From Adenophora triphylla var. japonica (taxonomy: Eukaryota > Streptophyta > Magnoliopsida > Asterales > Campanulaceae), in contig JAFEMH010000162.1 in assembly GCA_022495995.1 (NCBI GenBank), positions 434,001-498,000 of the forward strand: a stretch of 64,000 nt of DNA, read 5' to 3'. The notes under the pieces were generated by a model. The model was not told the origin of the DNA. It made no database searches and was given only the letters and a program-made list of their open reading frames with translations. Positions 1-10,765 of the stretch are shown piece after piece. A program made the position numbers and the translations under genes. The first letter of the stretch is position 1. Every line of letters begins with the position of its first letter.

Positions 1-2883
1 TAACCATAGGGACTTATGAAGTCACTTTACCTTGTGGACTAGTACTTGTTTTGAACAAGTATGACTACGTTCCGGATTTGAGTAGGACTATTATTTCCGT
101 TTCTTAAATGGATGATGAAGGATATAATTTTCTTATTTTCAATAAGAAGTTTTATATTTATTTAATGATATGCCTTATTGTATTGCATATGTCATTGAAT
201 GGTCTTCATATCCTTGATGTTAAGAAACAAAATAATATTGAAGATATCTAAAATATAAATGGGAATTCTGAACCGAACAATATGAACAAAGCGTTCATAT
301 GGCATTGTCGGCTTGGTCAAATAAATAAGAAACATATATCTAAACTCCATTAACATGGGCTTTTAGACTCATATGACTTTGAATCACTTGAGGAATGTGG
401 ATCTTGTTTATTGGGATTATTGACCAAACCACCCTACACTAAGAGTAGTGGGAGGGCTAGTGACTTATTGGTCATTATACATGAGATGTATGTGGACTAT
501 TAAGTAGCTTTGCTAGGGGAAGACTTCGGTATTTCATCACATTTCACTAAAGACTTATCTAGATATGACTATGTCTATCTGATGAAGTCCAAAGGTGAAT
601 CGTTTGAGATGTTTCGAACATTTCAAGATGAAGTACAAAACAACTTGGCAAAACTATTGAGTACTTTGATTGGATCGAGGTGATGGATATTTGAGCCAAG
701 AGTTTGACAATCATCTCAAACCTATGAAATTGTTTCAGTGTTGACTCCACCCAGAACACCACATTGTATGGTGTGTCTGAGAGGAGGAATTGAACCTTGT
801 AGGACATGGTTTGTTCGATGATGTGTCAATTAGACTTTCCAATTTCCTATTTCCTTTTGAGGATATGCATTAGAAATAATGCGGTTACACTGAATTGAGT
901 CCTTACTAAATCAGTTCCTAAGGCCCCACATGAGATGTGGCATGGAAGAAAAACTTAGTTTGTCTTTCATGAAGATTTGGGGTTGCGAATCTTATGAAAA
1001 AAGACCTGTCTCTTATAAGTTAGCACCAAATCTGCCTAGGTTATTTTTGGAAATTAATCTTACAACCACAAAGAGAACAAAATGTTTGTTGCTCTATATG
1101 ATTTGTTTCTTGAGAAATAGTTTCTCAATAAAGAATCTAGTGAGAGTAAAATTAATTTTGAAAGGAGTTCAAGAAATCGAAAATAATATGGAACCAAGAG
1201 TAGAGACGGAACCAAGTTCACAAGGAATTGTGGAACCGGTTCAAGATGCACAAGTCCATCGTAGATCGGATAGGTTACGATCCGAACTCAAGAAATATTG
1301 ATTTCTCGTTTCGGAAAGTAATGAAATGGAAGTCATTGAGAATGACAATCCTACTTCCTATCTAGAAGCGATGTCCACTCCTAATTTGGATAAATGGTTA
1401 GGAACCATAGAGTCTGAATTGCAATCCATGTTTGATGATCAAGTTTGGAACTTGATTGGGCTACCTAAAGGTGTAAAAGCTAAAGGGTGCAAGTAGGTCT
1501 TCAAGACCGACATGGATGGGAAGGTGTATACTTTCATGACTAAGGATTGTAGCAAAGGGATTTAGGCGAATTCATAGTGTTAACTATGTTGAAACCTTTT
1601 TCGCCAGTTACAATGTCGAAGTCTGTTAGAGTTTCAAATTGCCATGATCGCATATTATGACTATGTGATATGACAAATGGATGTCAAACGACTTTCTTAA
1701 GGATGTGTATAGTACACAACCCGAAAGTTTTGTCGATCCAAGAAAATCTAATAAAGTATGCATGTTGCAAAGATCCATGAGATGGGTTGAAGCAAGCTTT
1801 AAGGAATTGGAATCTTCATTTTGATAAATCGGTCAAAGAGTTTGATTACATCAAGTACGAAGATGAATCTTGTGTATACATGAAATTCAGTGGGAGCATA
1901 GTATTATTACAATGATATCTTACTCATTGGAAAAATGAAGTTCCGACACTTAAGACTGTCAAGTCTTGGTCAAGGAAAGGTTTTTCAATGAGAGATATGG
2001 GTGAAGCTGCTTACATCCTTGGCATCAAGATATATAGAGATAGATCTAAAAGGATAAATTGGTTTGAGTCAAAATACTTACATTGACAAGGTTCTTAGAA
2101 GAGTCTAAGAAGAGTAGCTTGTCAATGGGTCATGGCATTTCTCTTAGCAATTCTCATTGTCTTATGACAACTGATGAGCAAAAGGGGAATGAATGAAGTT
2201 CCATATGCTTCAGCATTTGGATCTGTCATGTATGCCATGATTTGTACTAGACCCAACGTCTCGTATGCTTTGAGCATGACGAGTCGATACCAATCTGATC
2301 CTGTTGAGAACCATTGGATGGCAATCAAGATGATCCTTAAGTACTTAAGAAGAACTAAGGATACGTTCTTGGTATTTGAAAGGTTGGAAGTTAATCTTGT
2401 TGTAAGGGTTACATAGATGCTAACTTCCAAACTGACAAAGTTAATTTAAAATCGCAATTAGGATTTGTGTTTATGCTTATTAGAGGTGCAGTTTTGATTG
2501 GAAGAGTTCCAAGCAGAAAATTGTAGCCGATTCTACTACTAAGGCCGAGTTTTAGTAACATATGATGTGGCTAAAAGAGGCATTTTGGATCAAAAGTTCA
2601 TTAGTGTTTTGGAAATGTTCCAAGTATCACTAATCGGTGAGACTTTTGTTGTGACAATTGTGGTGCCATTTGTGAAAACAATGGAACCAAGATCACAACA
2701 GCGATCCAAGCACACACTTAGACGTTTTTCGAGGAATTCATAAAGAATGAGAAGACGTTAAAATATGCAAAGTATCAACTGATGATGACATTAGGGATTC
2801 ACTTACAAAGACCCTCGCACAGGCAGAAGCATGATGGTCATGTTAAATCCATGGGTATTTGATACATAGATGGAGCCTAGTGC
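1..2883 (+). pseudogene. Decayed Ty1/copia polyprotein (element E, internal region)
   Basis: Frame-broken remains of a copia polyprotein in the usual order. A pre-integrase stretch (AFIWHCRLGQINKKH, near 290-340) is followed by a Cys-containing piece (EECGSCLLG, near 390-415) and integrase core fragments (480-860). Reverse-transcriptase pieces follow (NLDKWLGTIESELQSMFDD near 1385; VCMLQRSMRWVEASFKELE near 1755). The last part is the RT end and RNase H region (PYASAFGSVMYAMICTRPNVSYA near 2200, then LKYLRRTKDTF). Integrase-RT-RNase H order defines Ty1/copia. Stops and frameshifts occur throughout, so no active product is expected. The element runs off the left edge, so gag and the 5' LTR are not visible. 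Confidence 0.85.
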
Positions 2884-2894
2884 AAGTGGGAGAC
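2884..2894 (+). other. Polypurine tract of copia element E
   Basis: The purine-rich run AAGTGGGAGAC sits directly before the TGTTGG start of the 3' LTR. This is the usual place and form of the plus-strand primer of plant copia elements. Confidence 0.75.
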
Positions 2895-4269
2895 TGTTGG
2901 TGTAATGCCCTAGGCTTTAGTTATGTTTAACTTAAAACCGTTATGTATCGTCTTTATCGTTTAAGGTTATTATTTGATTATTATATATTTTGCATATTTA
3001 TTGTAATAATCTCCGTCCCTAATTATTAAGAGAATAATTAGTATGGTTGTCAATGGATAATCATATGATGATTATATGATAGAGATGCACATTGAAATTA
3101 TAGGTACTTGTTAGTGAACAAGTGACTGGACTTGACCCGTATGAGATTTATGTCATGGTCAAATGTCATAATTAAATCTCATATGGTCACTTCATTTAGT
3201 CCCTAGACCTGAGATTATCATGACCTTACATATGATGAAAGTCATGTTTGATTTTAGTTAAATGATATCTTAACACGATATTTATAAAGGCTAATTTTGG
3301 CATGATCGGTTTCATGATGGGAAGGATGATAAGTCAAGATGGAATTTGTCCCTCGAAAGAGAGAAGTTTTGTTTGGGCCCCTCGATGAGTGATAATGATG
3401 GAAAGTGTGTGGCCACACCCCAATGCGATTGGATTATCATTATACTCAAGATCTAGAAAGCATTGAACAAGTACAAGTTGACGTGGACCATGACTTGTGT
3501 TCAATATAACATCGTGAGACAAAGGGAGAAATGGAAGTGTACCATTGGAAATGTGAACTCTTACGTTATATTATTTGGGTAGACATAATGGCTTGCTAGA
3601 GTCCGCTTATGTCTTATGAGGGTCGATATGATCGAGCTCATTGCCAACATAATATAATCCTATTGGGTCACACACATCTAGAATGAATTGGTTAAACCAA
3701 AGGAAGAAATGATTGAGAGTTCCTGATATGGCTTGTTCTGTAGCGCGACAAAACTGGCCATCTGGCATGTGTAGCCGCGCGACATAACAAGCCACAGAGG
3801 CGGTTTACACTTGTTTCCTAATTTGATTAGGGCACAAACTCTAATACTAAAGTAGTATAAATATGAGTCTGTAAACAGCCGAAATTGAGCCGAATTTTTC
3901 AATAGAAAATTCACAACAAAAGGTTTCTCAATATTCTCTCCAAGGTTTAAGAATCTAGCAATTCTCAAGAACGGTTCTTGGTTCATTCTAACGTGTGGAT
4001 ACCACTAGAGGGTCTTCGCTCGTACGACGATCAAGGCCTAGAGTTCTATTGTTCAAAGCAATATGATGATTCAAGTTTTTGAAGATCGAAGTTTGTGATT
4101 CAAAATCATATTGATAATTGTTCGATAGCTCAAGAACGGAAAGCAATAAAAGGTTGGTAAATTCTATCTCATAGGAATTCAATATAATCGTATAGAACGG
4201 ATCTTAGGGCTTGGGTTTTATGTTATTTAGATGCTAATTCCGCTGCGCATGGACCCATAAAACCCAACA
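2895..4269 (+). repeat. 3' LTR of copia element E
   Basis: The LTR begins TGTTGG and ends CCAACA, a perfect 6-bp terminal inverted repeat, and follows a polypurine tract. A TATA box (TATAAATA, 3856-3863) fits a U3 promoter. About 70-115 bp upstream of it are two GC-rich near-palindromes with CGCGACA cores (3739-3750 and about 3770-3786). The right end abuts, without a gap, the coding sequence of a minus-strand gypsy element, so copia inserted into that element. The 5' LTR lies outside the window, so the target duplication cannot be checked. Confidence 0.85.
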
Positions 4270-4948
4270 TGGCCTTTATCATTTCCTTCTTCTTTCTCGC
4301 TACTGTGATCGCCTCGCTCTTCAGACAACCCACACCCCTGGAAGTCGGATACTTTACCCTTTGATGCAGGATAGATAACACCATTTCAAAACTCAACATG
4401 AAGGGGATCTCGACAATAGCATTGTAGGGGGAGACCAAGTCAATCACCATGAATTCTACATTCTCGCTTCTCGTCGTCTCACCCTCTCCAATCTCTACCT
4501 CCAACATGATTGTCCCCTTCACTTTAACCGAATGATTCCTGAATCCCTCCAAAAATCCCTTGTAAGGCACCAAGTTTGCGTCAGTGTAGTTCATCCTCTT
4601 GAAAGCCTCATAATACAACACATTCCGACTAGCTCCTGAATCCACCATCACACACTGAACTATGTTATTTCCCGGACAAATGGTTATAATCACTAGTTGG
4701 CTCCCGTGCCCCTTTGTCGTGGCCAACTCGCTTCTCGAAAAACTGATTACCCTGTCTTCACTGGCGACAAAAAGAGGGATGTCAAAATTGTGCGACAACA
4801 TCATAATTTGATTATCCAACTGGGCTACGCTGGGCAATGGATCTTGGATGACATCAATCACATTTCGATCCTGAGTTCTTTCCTGCCTCGACCCCTTCAT
4901 CTCGCCATGTGCTGCGCTCGAGATACTGCTGGAACTCACCTCTATCAA
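4270..4948 (-). pseudogene. Tat-type gypsy aspartic protease region (element D), cut by copia
   Basis: Read on the minus strand, this is the protease segment of a gag-pro-pol polyprotein. It has the pre-protease motif (ISFSRSELATTKGHGSQLVI), the active-site motif VMVDSGASRNVLYYEAF (Asp-Ser-Gly), and a typical C-terminal half (SPYNAIVEIPFML, where family members have a glycine-arginine element). The frame runs up to the copia LTR at 4269, and any apparent continuation below that is LTR sequence. RT, RNase H and integrase would lie on the other side of the copia element, outside the window. The protease would process the polyprotein in the virus-like particle. Confidence 0.8.
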
Positions 4949-6852
4949 TTCTTGACTGAACTATCCTCCTCAAATTATAGCAATCTTCTGTCACATGCCC
5001 CTTGTCTTTGTGGAACTCACAATAACTATTCTGGTCCCTAGCCATATAGGTTCCCTCTCTGATGGCATACGGCTCCGGCAAGTCCTCCCTTTTCACGATC
5101 TCGCTGAGAGTTGTATTCAACCGGCTAAATTTGATAATCCTTCTCTGATCCTGACCTCCACCACGGCTACCCCCGCTTCCGCCAAAACAATTCCTGCTGC
5201 GACCTCCTTTACTACCTCTATTCTCATCTTTCACAACATCAATTCTTTCCTTCACATTCTTCTTACCAGAGCCGGTTGCCGCGTGGGCGACCTTAACTCC
5301 TGGCTCTTTGCCACCGCTACAGAATGCTCTTACCCTTTCATACAACTCGCCAGTCGTCTTTGGCAATCTCATGCAAAATTCCTGCTTAAAATGCCCAGGC
5401 AGCAAACTCGCATTGAACAGCATAATAATCTCGCCTTGGCTGAAATCGGGAATCCAATTTGCGACATCTATAACTGTCAGTAAAGACTGATATATCCTCT
5501 CCTTCTCGCTGTTTGAGGCTACACAGCTCAGTCTTTTGCACAGGCTGTGCTCCTGACCCACTGAATCTTGCCATAAACTTCGCCTTAAGATCTTGATACC
5601 CGAGAACCGACTCCGCTGGCTGGGCCAAAAACTACTCTAGGGCATGATCAACAAGAGTGCTCGCAAACGCCTTGCATATCACAGCTTCATTTTCCGTCAA
5701 CAGCGACAACGTAACCTCGAACCCCCCAATTTGAGTGTTATCTCTAGAGATCCCTGAATAGCTTGGCAAATTTGGCATACGGAATGACGGATCAGGAGCG
5801 GCAACCTGAATATCCTTTGCAAACGGGGCCAAGTATGAACCTTTTACCTCAGCGGGCTTGGTTCCCGCCTCCAACTCTTTAATCTTCTTCGCCATCTTTG
5901 CCATCTCGGACTTCCATTTATCATCCTCATCTTTCTTAGCCTTCTCTAATTCAGCGGCTTTAGCCATCTCGGCGGCTTTCACAGCCTCTGCAACCTTAAT
6001 CGCCTCTGCAATCTTTTCAGCTTCCGCTGCTTTCTCCGCCTTTTCTCTCATCTTTTCCCTATCCCTCCTTTCACGCCGCCGGCGATCTTTATCGCGCGGC
6101 GACATTTCATCCCGACGAGCTCTATCAGAGTGCCTTGACCTTTGCGACCTTTCCTCCCTGTAGGTCCCATCATCCGAATACCTCGAGCGACTAGGCACAT
6201 AATCTCTATCCGCAGTTGACCCCTCATCACTTTCGTACTCATAATAATAAGACTCGTCACGCGAGTTTCCTGACTTGTGATAAATTCTCATCCTCCCTCC
6301 CTCTTCACGATCTGGATGCTTTCTCTTAATCGCAGCACCCTCAGATCTCGCCTTAGTCAGATCTCGCCTCCTATGATCTCGATCTTTATCCCTAGGCGGC
6401 GGCATATCCCTCGCTCGCCTATCAGCTCTCTGGGCCACACTCTAACTAACATCCCGCTCTTCTCTTTGGGTTCTTCCTGCCATTCCAGCCGACATCTCAG
6501 GCGGGATCTCGGTGGGTTCCTAACCCATTTTTCTCAGCCTCTCATTATTTGCGAGAACTTTCATCATAAGCTCATTCTCTTTCCTCAACTGGTCGGCCGT
6601 TGCTCTTGCATCATCAGTCTTTGAGGGAGCGCGATTCTGCTCGCCAGACTTTCCCTTATTCCTTTCAACTCACTCCCTCTCTTCTCGCCTCCGGGCACTC
6701 CTGACAGCTGACTCAGTCTCAAAGGTGTTCACCTCGCCATCTCGCGCAGTCCCCGATCTGGCCTTGCGGGTATCCTTAGCATTTGGGGTCTCCATCACCG
6801 GATTCTGGGCAGCCTTCGCCTGAGTATTCTTTTCTTGCACAATTCCGATCAC
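4854..6852 (-). pseudogene. Tat-type gypsy gag (element D)
   Basis: Capsid gene of element D, starting at an ATG at 6852 and broken by stops near 6520 and 6440 and by a stop and frameshift near 5550-5640. From the N terminus there is a highly charged region (RDKDRDHRRRDL, then an alanine-lysine-glutamate coiled-coil-like stretch near 5880-6060). A gag core follows (FMARFSGSGAQPVQKTELCSLKQ, then HFKQEFCMRLPKTTGELYERVRAF), then a Gly/Arg-rich linker. Last is a zinc knuckle of the form C-x2-H-x4-H-x4-C (YCEFHKDKGHVTEDC, near 4990-5035). The same His-for-Cys knuckle is in element A, consistent with the Tat lineage. The product would form the particle and bind the RNA genome. Confidence 0.8.
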
Positions 6853-7043
6853 TTTCTAAGTTTACAGACAACTACAAACTGGCAACAAATTAACCCAATA
6901 CCAACAACAGCCTGGGACGTAATTTTCTGGGCAACTTAATAAGAGCGTAACCTTAAGAACACCAAACCTCAACCTATAACCACTGCAAACGGACCTCTGA
7001 AACGCCAAAAACAACTGATCAACCAAACGAAGAAAGAAATTTA

Positions 7044-7062
7044 GGTCCCGACAACGGAACCA
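7044..7062 (-). other. Primer-binding site of element D (tRNA-Asp type)
   Basis: On the minus strand, two bases after the LTR end, is TGGTTCCGTTGTCGGGACC. It differs at a few positions from the complement of the plant tRNA-Asp 3' end (TGGCGCCGTTGCCGGGGA). Its position beside the LTR and the gag downstream support the assignment. Confidence 0.65.
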
Positions 7063-7064
7063 AC

Positions 7065-7854
7065 TGATGCTGCCATCCCAAATCTGGTGGTTGCACAGGA
7101 ACTGAAAACAAGAGGATACCACGGCTGTTCTTCCTCCGGTCGGTCTCCTACACACATGCACACACGTAAGCTATGCCGGGGGTGGCTCCGGCGAAACCCC
7201 TCCGGCGTGAGAATAAGATTAGTAGGTCACGAAAATGATAATAGTAAGGTAAACCCTAGAGAGAGAGAGAGAGAGCTTATAGATGAGAGAGAGTGTACAT
7301 ACCATGCAAGTGAACTATTCACCCATTTTATACACCTAAACCCCCATGTGCCTTGCACATGGGGGGACACTTGTCAATCATCCATACATGGTCCTCAAGC
7401 AACTCCAAGTTAGTGGGATTTCACTGTTCACCTTGTCACATCAATCATCCATCATAGGTGGCTAGGATTAAGCACACAGGCGCCAATCGAAGCCTGACCT
7501 AGGAAACGCCCAGTCACCCGTGTCGCGTAGGCGACAACCATGGGGAAATAGGCGACATTCTACATGTCGCTCTAAACCCGGCACCCCACAGGGGGCGGGC
7601 TCCCCCTCCCGTACCTAATCGCAATGCCTTATTGACATAATACCCCGTTTCTCGCATAACCCTTCTTAATTGGTCCTACTCCCACGCGACATCTTACCTT
7701 TGTCGCCCAATCGGCCTATGCCGCCTCGACTTCCAATGTCGCACCGATGTCACGGCCTCATTTGCCTGGTTCGGACCATGTAGGCTCGGCCCATGCCTAG
7801 CTATTGGGCCTAACCATAAAGATTGGGCCCAATCCATTTTCCATAGTCGCATCA
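7065..7854 (-). repeat. 5' LTR of gypsy element D
   Basis: On the minus strand the LTR starts TGATGC (7854) and ends GCATCA (7065), a perfect terminal inverted repeat, with a primer-binding site immediately after it. A TATA box in minus orientation (TATAAAATGGG, 7322-7332) separates U3 from R/U5. U3 has a run of GTCGC/GCGAC inverted repeats: 7521-7536 (6-bp stem), 7552-7570 (7-bp stem), and more near 7685-7740. A GA microsatellite lies at about 7258-7275 near the expected transcript start. Its partner LTR is not in the window. Confidence 0.8.
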
Positions 7855-8249
7855 ACTTTGTTTCACTATTTACTTACTTTTTTTTCGATACACATCTTTA
7901 TATTTATCCTCTTATATACTCCATCACAAAATTATATTTTCAGTTAACTTTGAAGCAAAATCAGTATTGGAAGGATGTTCCAATACTGATTGACCTTTCA
8001 TATTTTTTATATTTCTAGGCAATCTTATCCCATAATAATTAAGGTCTAGTTCATTTCCTTTAGTATTTATAGTTTTTCTGAAAAAAAAAAACTTTGGAAG
8101 GATGTTCTAACGTATGTAATATTATATTCATGCAAGTGTAAAAACGATATATCATATTAGAATAATGAGGGTTAGACGAAGTCAATCAAAACGTGGAAGA
8201 GAAGAATTGTATTGAAAGACTCAATTGATTATGATATTAGAGGTACATA
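7855..8249. other. AT-rich DNA without recognised gene; perfect 14-bp hairpin
   Basis: No ORF or known element is recognised. The clearest structure is a perfect inverted repeat at 7959-7972 and 7978-7991 around a 5-base loop. It may be host DNA or decayed repeat. The right end (8239-8249) is one copy of the SINE target duplication. Confidence 0.4.
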
Positions 8250-8482
8250 ACCATCAGGACTTGACCTGATGGCCAAAGCACTGGGACACCAACATGGAGG
8301 TCCTGGGTTCGACTCCCTCCAGTGGTTAGAGTGGATGATTATCCCTCCCTAGTTAATATTAGGCGCCTCTTGGGGGGGATTTTAAGGGAATTTCAGAGAA
8401 TTGAGGGACTTGTTAGTAAATTGACTTACACAAAAAAGGGGTTGACTCGAGATGGGCAAACCTCAAAAAAAAAAAAAAAAAA
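8250..8482 (+). mobile_element. tRNA-derived SINE with poly(A) tail
   Basis: The 5' part has an RNA polymerase III A box (TGGCCAAAGCACTGG, 8270-8284) and a B box (GGTTCGACTCC, 8306-8316), about 20 bp apart, slightly closer than in a typical tRNA. The body ends in a run of about 18 A (8465-8482). The element is flanked by identical 11-bp direct repeats AGAGGTACATA (8239-8249 and 8483-8493), as made by LINE-assisted retroposition. It encodes no protein and would have used a partner LINE reverse transcriptase. The intact duplication and tail suggest a fairly recent insertion. Confidence 0.85.
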
Positions 8483-8493
8483 AGAGGTACATA

Positions 8494-8916
8494 TTTATAA
8501 GGTTACAATGAGAAGGTAATTTCCTAGGAGAATTCCAGATCTATAGAATCTTTCCTAATCTAATACAAAGATTAAGTTTCCTAATATATATATAACAATA
8601 TATATTTGAATATAATATTATGATATTATATTCCTAATATATCATTGAGTTATATAAAAAAATATTGACCCTTTCACTTTTTTTTAGATAAAAAAAGAAC
8701 TCTTTGATTTGTTAAGATTATGGATTTCTTCTTTTTCTATCTTTTTCCTAAGGTTGGGTTCCATGGGGTTGTGATTTTAGCTGCTCTTGGTGATTTTAGG
8801 TGTTCTTCATAAGTGGAAACCTTTGAGTGTGAGTTTGATAAACTTGGGAATAATTACCAACTAAACGTTATAAACCAAGGTATGAACGTGGATCATAAAC
8901 GATCATAAACGGGCAA
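8494..8916. other. AT-rich DNA without recognised gene
   Basis: Low-complexity AT-rich sequence with TATA-type dinucleotide runs (about 8585-8645). No coding frame or known repeat boundary is supported. It is flanking host DNA or an old decayed repeat. Confidence 0.35.
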
Positions 8917-9166
8917 TGCTCAATTGATTGGGCCAAAAATATAATACATATAAGTCTCAAATACGAAATAGGGAGTGGGCTTCCCTACCTATGCTCGTCA
9001 TGTCTACTCGTCATTTCTCACTATATCGATCTAGACATAGCAGAGCGAGCAATATAACTAATGCCACAATACTGATATATGCCGACAAGGCACTGACATA
9101 TGTCGACAAGGCATCTCTCAAATGCCGACCTAGGCCTCAACTAGAGACGACCAAGGGCCTACATAC
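8917..9166 (+). repeat. LTR of gypsy element C, left piece (split by element B)
   Basis: The sequence to 9166 (ending CATAC) and the sequence from 62164 (starting CATAC) are two halves of one LTR separated by insertion of element B. Both halves have the same style of interspersed GCCGACAAG and GTCGACTAG words and the phrase GTGGGCTTCC/ATGGGCTTCC. The left boundary is a guess (TGCTCAATTG at 8917), as no second copy of this LTR is present to fix it. The right half ends at 62814 next to a primer-binding site. Confidence 0.5.
9162..9166. repeat. Target-site duplication of element B (left)
   Basis: CATAC just before the TGTAAGTACG LTR start. The same CATAC is at 62164-62168 just after the matching 3' LTR. 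Confidence 0.85.
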
Positions 9167-10764
9167 TGTAAGTACGCCAATCCAATTTGCAACCCCTTTT
9201 AGGTGCATTTTAATATGATAAAATTGCATTAAGGAGCATTTTGGTAAATTTCCGGTCTATTCCGAGACTTTCGGAAATATTCCATAAGTTTCTCGCGAAG
9301 GAAGTACTTTTTTGTACTTTGCTCAGGCCAAGGGACCTAAAGGGAATAAATCTATTTTGGACCTTTTGGGTATTATCCCAGAATATTCCAGAACCAGATC
9401 TGGCGCCAAAAACGGTTGGTGACACCTTGTGTCACGCGACAACTCGAAGCCTTGGAAAGTGGTTACAGAGTGCCGTGCGACACAAGGTGACCATGATTAG
9501 CAGCTATAAATAAGACCTTCCCCCTCTTAGAAAAGGATCCCAATTCCAACTCCCTAACGTCACTGCGTAAATCACCTTAACCTCTCTCTCCTCCTCCCAC
9601 ACAAAAAACCAACCAATTCCCCTCCAATTCCTTCATCCCTCATACATCTCTTACCCAATTACCTTCATACTTCCTAAACACCTTGAAGATCTCAATCCAG
9701 CACTCCATCCGTGTCTAAACCTCCACTCCAGTAGCTGAATCGAAGACTTTTGCACCTAACTTGGTGTGGAAGTTGAGGACTACAAAGGTAACATCTCCTT
9801 CCATCTCTCTCTCTCTCTCATTTATTTGTTTCATTGTAATTCATTCCCCTCCACTTGATAATTAGGCTCCATCCGCCTCAGATTATCAAGTGGCAACTGC
9901 CATCTCTCTGTTTAAATTGTGTTTACTTGAATCCAATTGCATGTTCATGATGTGATCTACTTGTAATTGCAATTTGGGTGTCAAGGGAGTGTGGATCCCC
10001 CATATTCACACTCCTTTGGTTGATCTGTCTCTGATTCATGTTATTCTGATTGGCTTTGGTATAATTGCTTGATCTGGTTTGGCATCTGTTGAATCTGTCT
10101 CTCAGTTGTAAGGTTCCTGCAGATGGTAAGCATGTGTCACGTGACACACTTGGACATGAGGAGTCCTGTGTCACGCGACACATCGTGTCCGTCTGCAGAG
10201 ATCATCCTTCAGTTGTAAGTTGTTTCATCTAGTTTGATTGTCACTCCAGATAGAGTGTGGATCTTCAATATCCACACTCATTTGAAGTGATTGGGTAAAT
10301 CTCAGTTGGTTCTGTGCTTATTGTTGTATTGTTTCTGCATATGATATTTAGTGTCACGCGACACAATTTGCACTGCAGATCCTGTGTCACGCGACACTAT
10401 TTGTCAATATGCAAAAATCAGTTTTCTAATTGTAATCTGTTTCTCCTCGTTGTAAAGTGGGATGTGGCCTCCCACGGTAAAAGGTTCACAAGTTGTAATC
10501 CCTTTGTCGAGCAATAAAACGAAGCATTTCCATGCATTTTATACATATCTTGTTGCACACATTTCGCACACACTTATGAATGTTTTGCATGTTGAACATA
10601 GAAAGACTCGTCTACGGACGAGGCGTGTTGGGTGAACTCTCGGTTCTTCCCAACACGTAACCTGACCCCCGAACCCATTTTCTCTTCTCAAAAGGTTTTC
10701 AATGTTTCCTTAAAAATGGCGTGGCGACTCCGTATTTTATTTTTTTTCGGTGAGCGTTCATTCA
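9167..10764 (+). repeat. 5' LTR of element B
   Basis: This LTR of about 1.6 kb starts TGTAAGTACG and ends CATTCA, and the primer-binding site follows two bases later. U3 has two CGCGACA/GTGCGACA near-palindromes (9430-9441, 9471-9482) inside an 11-bp inverted repeat (9423-9433 with 9479-9489). A TATA box lies 22 bp further on (9505-9512). Downstream are a CT microsatellite and stem-loops at 9851-9893, 9986-10014, 10253-10279, 10607-10622 and 10624-10657. There are also two pairs of GTGTCACGCGACAC-type palindromes (10133-10182 and 10351-10397). An AATAAAA signal is near 10514. Confidence 0.9.
9505..9512 (+). promoter_or_regulatory. TATA box of element B 5' LTR
   Basis: TATAAATA followed by AGACC. 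The same box at the same place is in all four LTRs of this family (also 11216-11223, 40263-40270, 60896-60903), marking the U3/R start of the genomic transcript. Confidence 0.7.
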
Positions 10765-10765
10765 G

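Noticed and set aside
4697..5490. Plus-strand frames across the element D gag-protease
   Set aside because: Shadows of the minus-strand gene, which has clear gag and protease motifs.
8270..8316. Possible tRNA gene
   Set aside because: A and B boxes are present, but there is no cloverleaf with an anticodon stem I can support. The poly(A) tail and target duplication make it a SINE.
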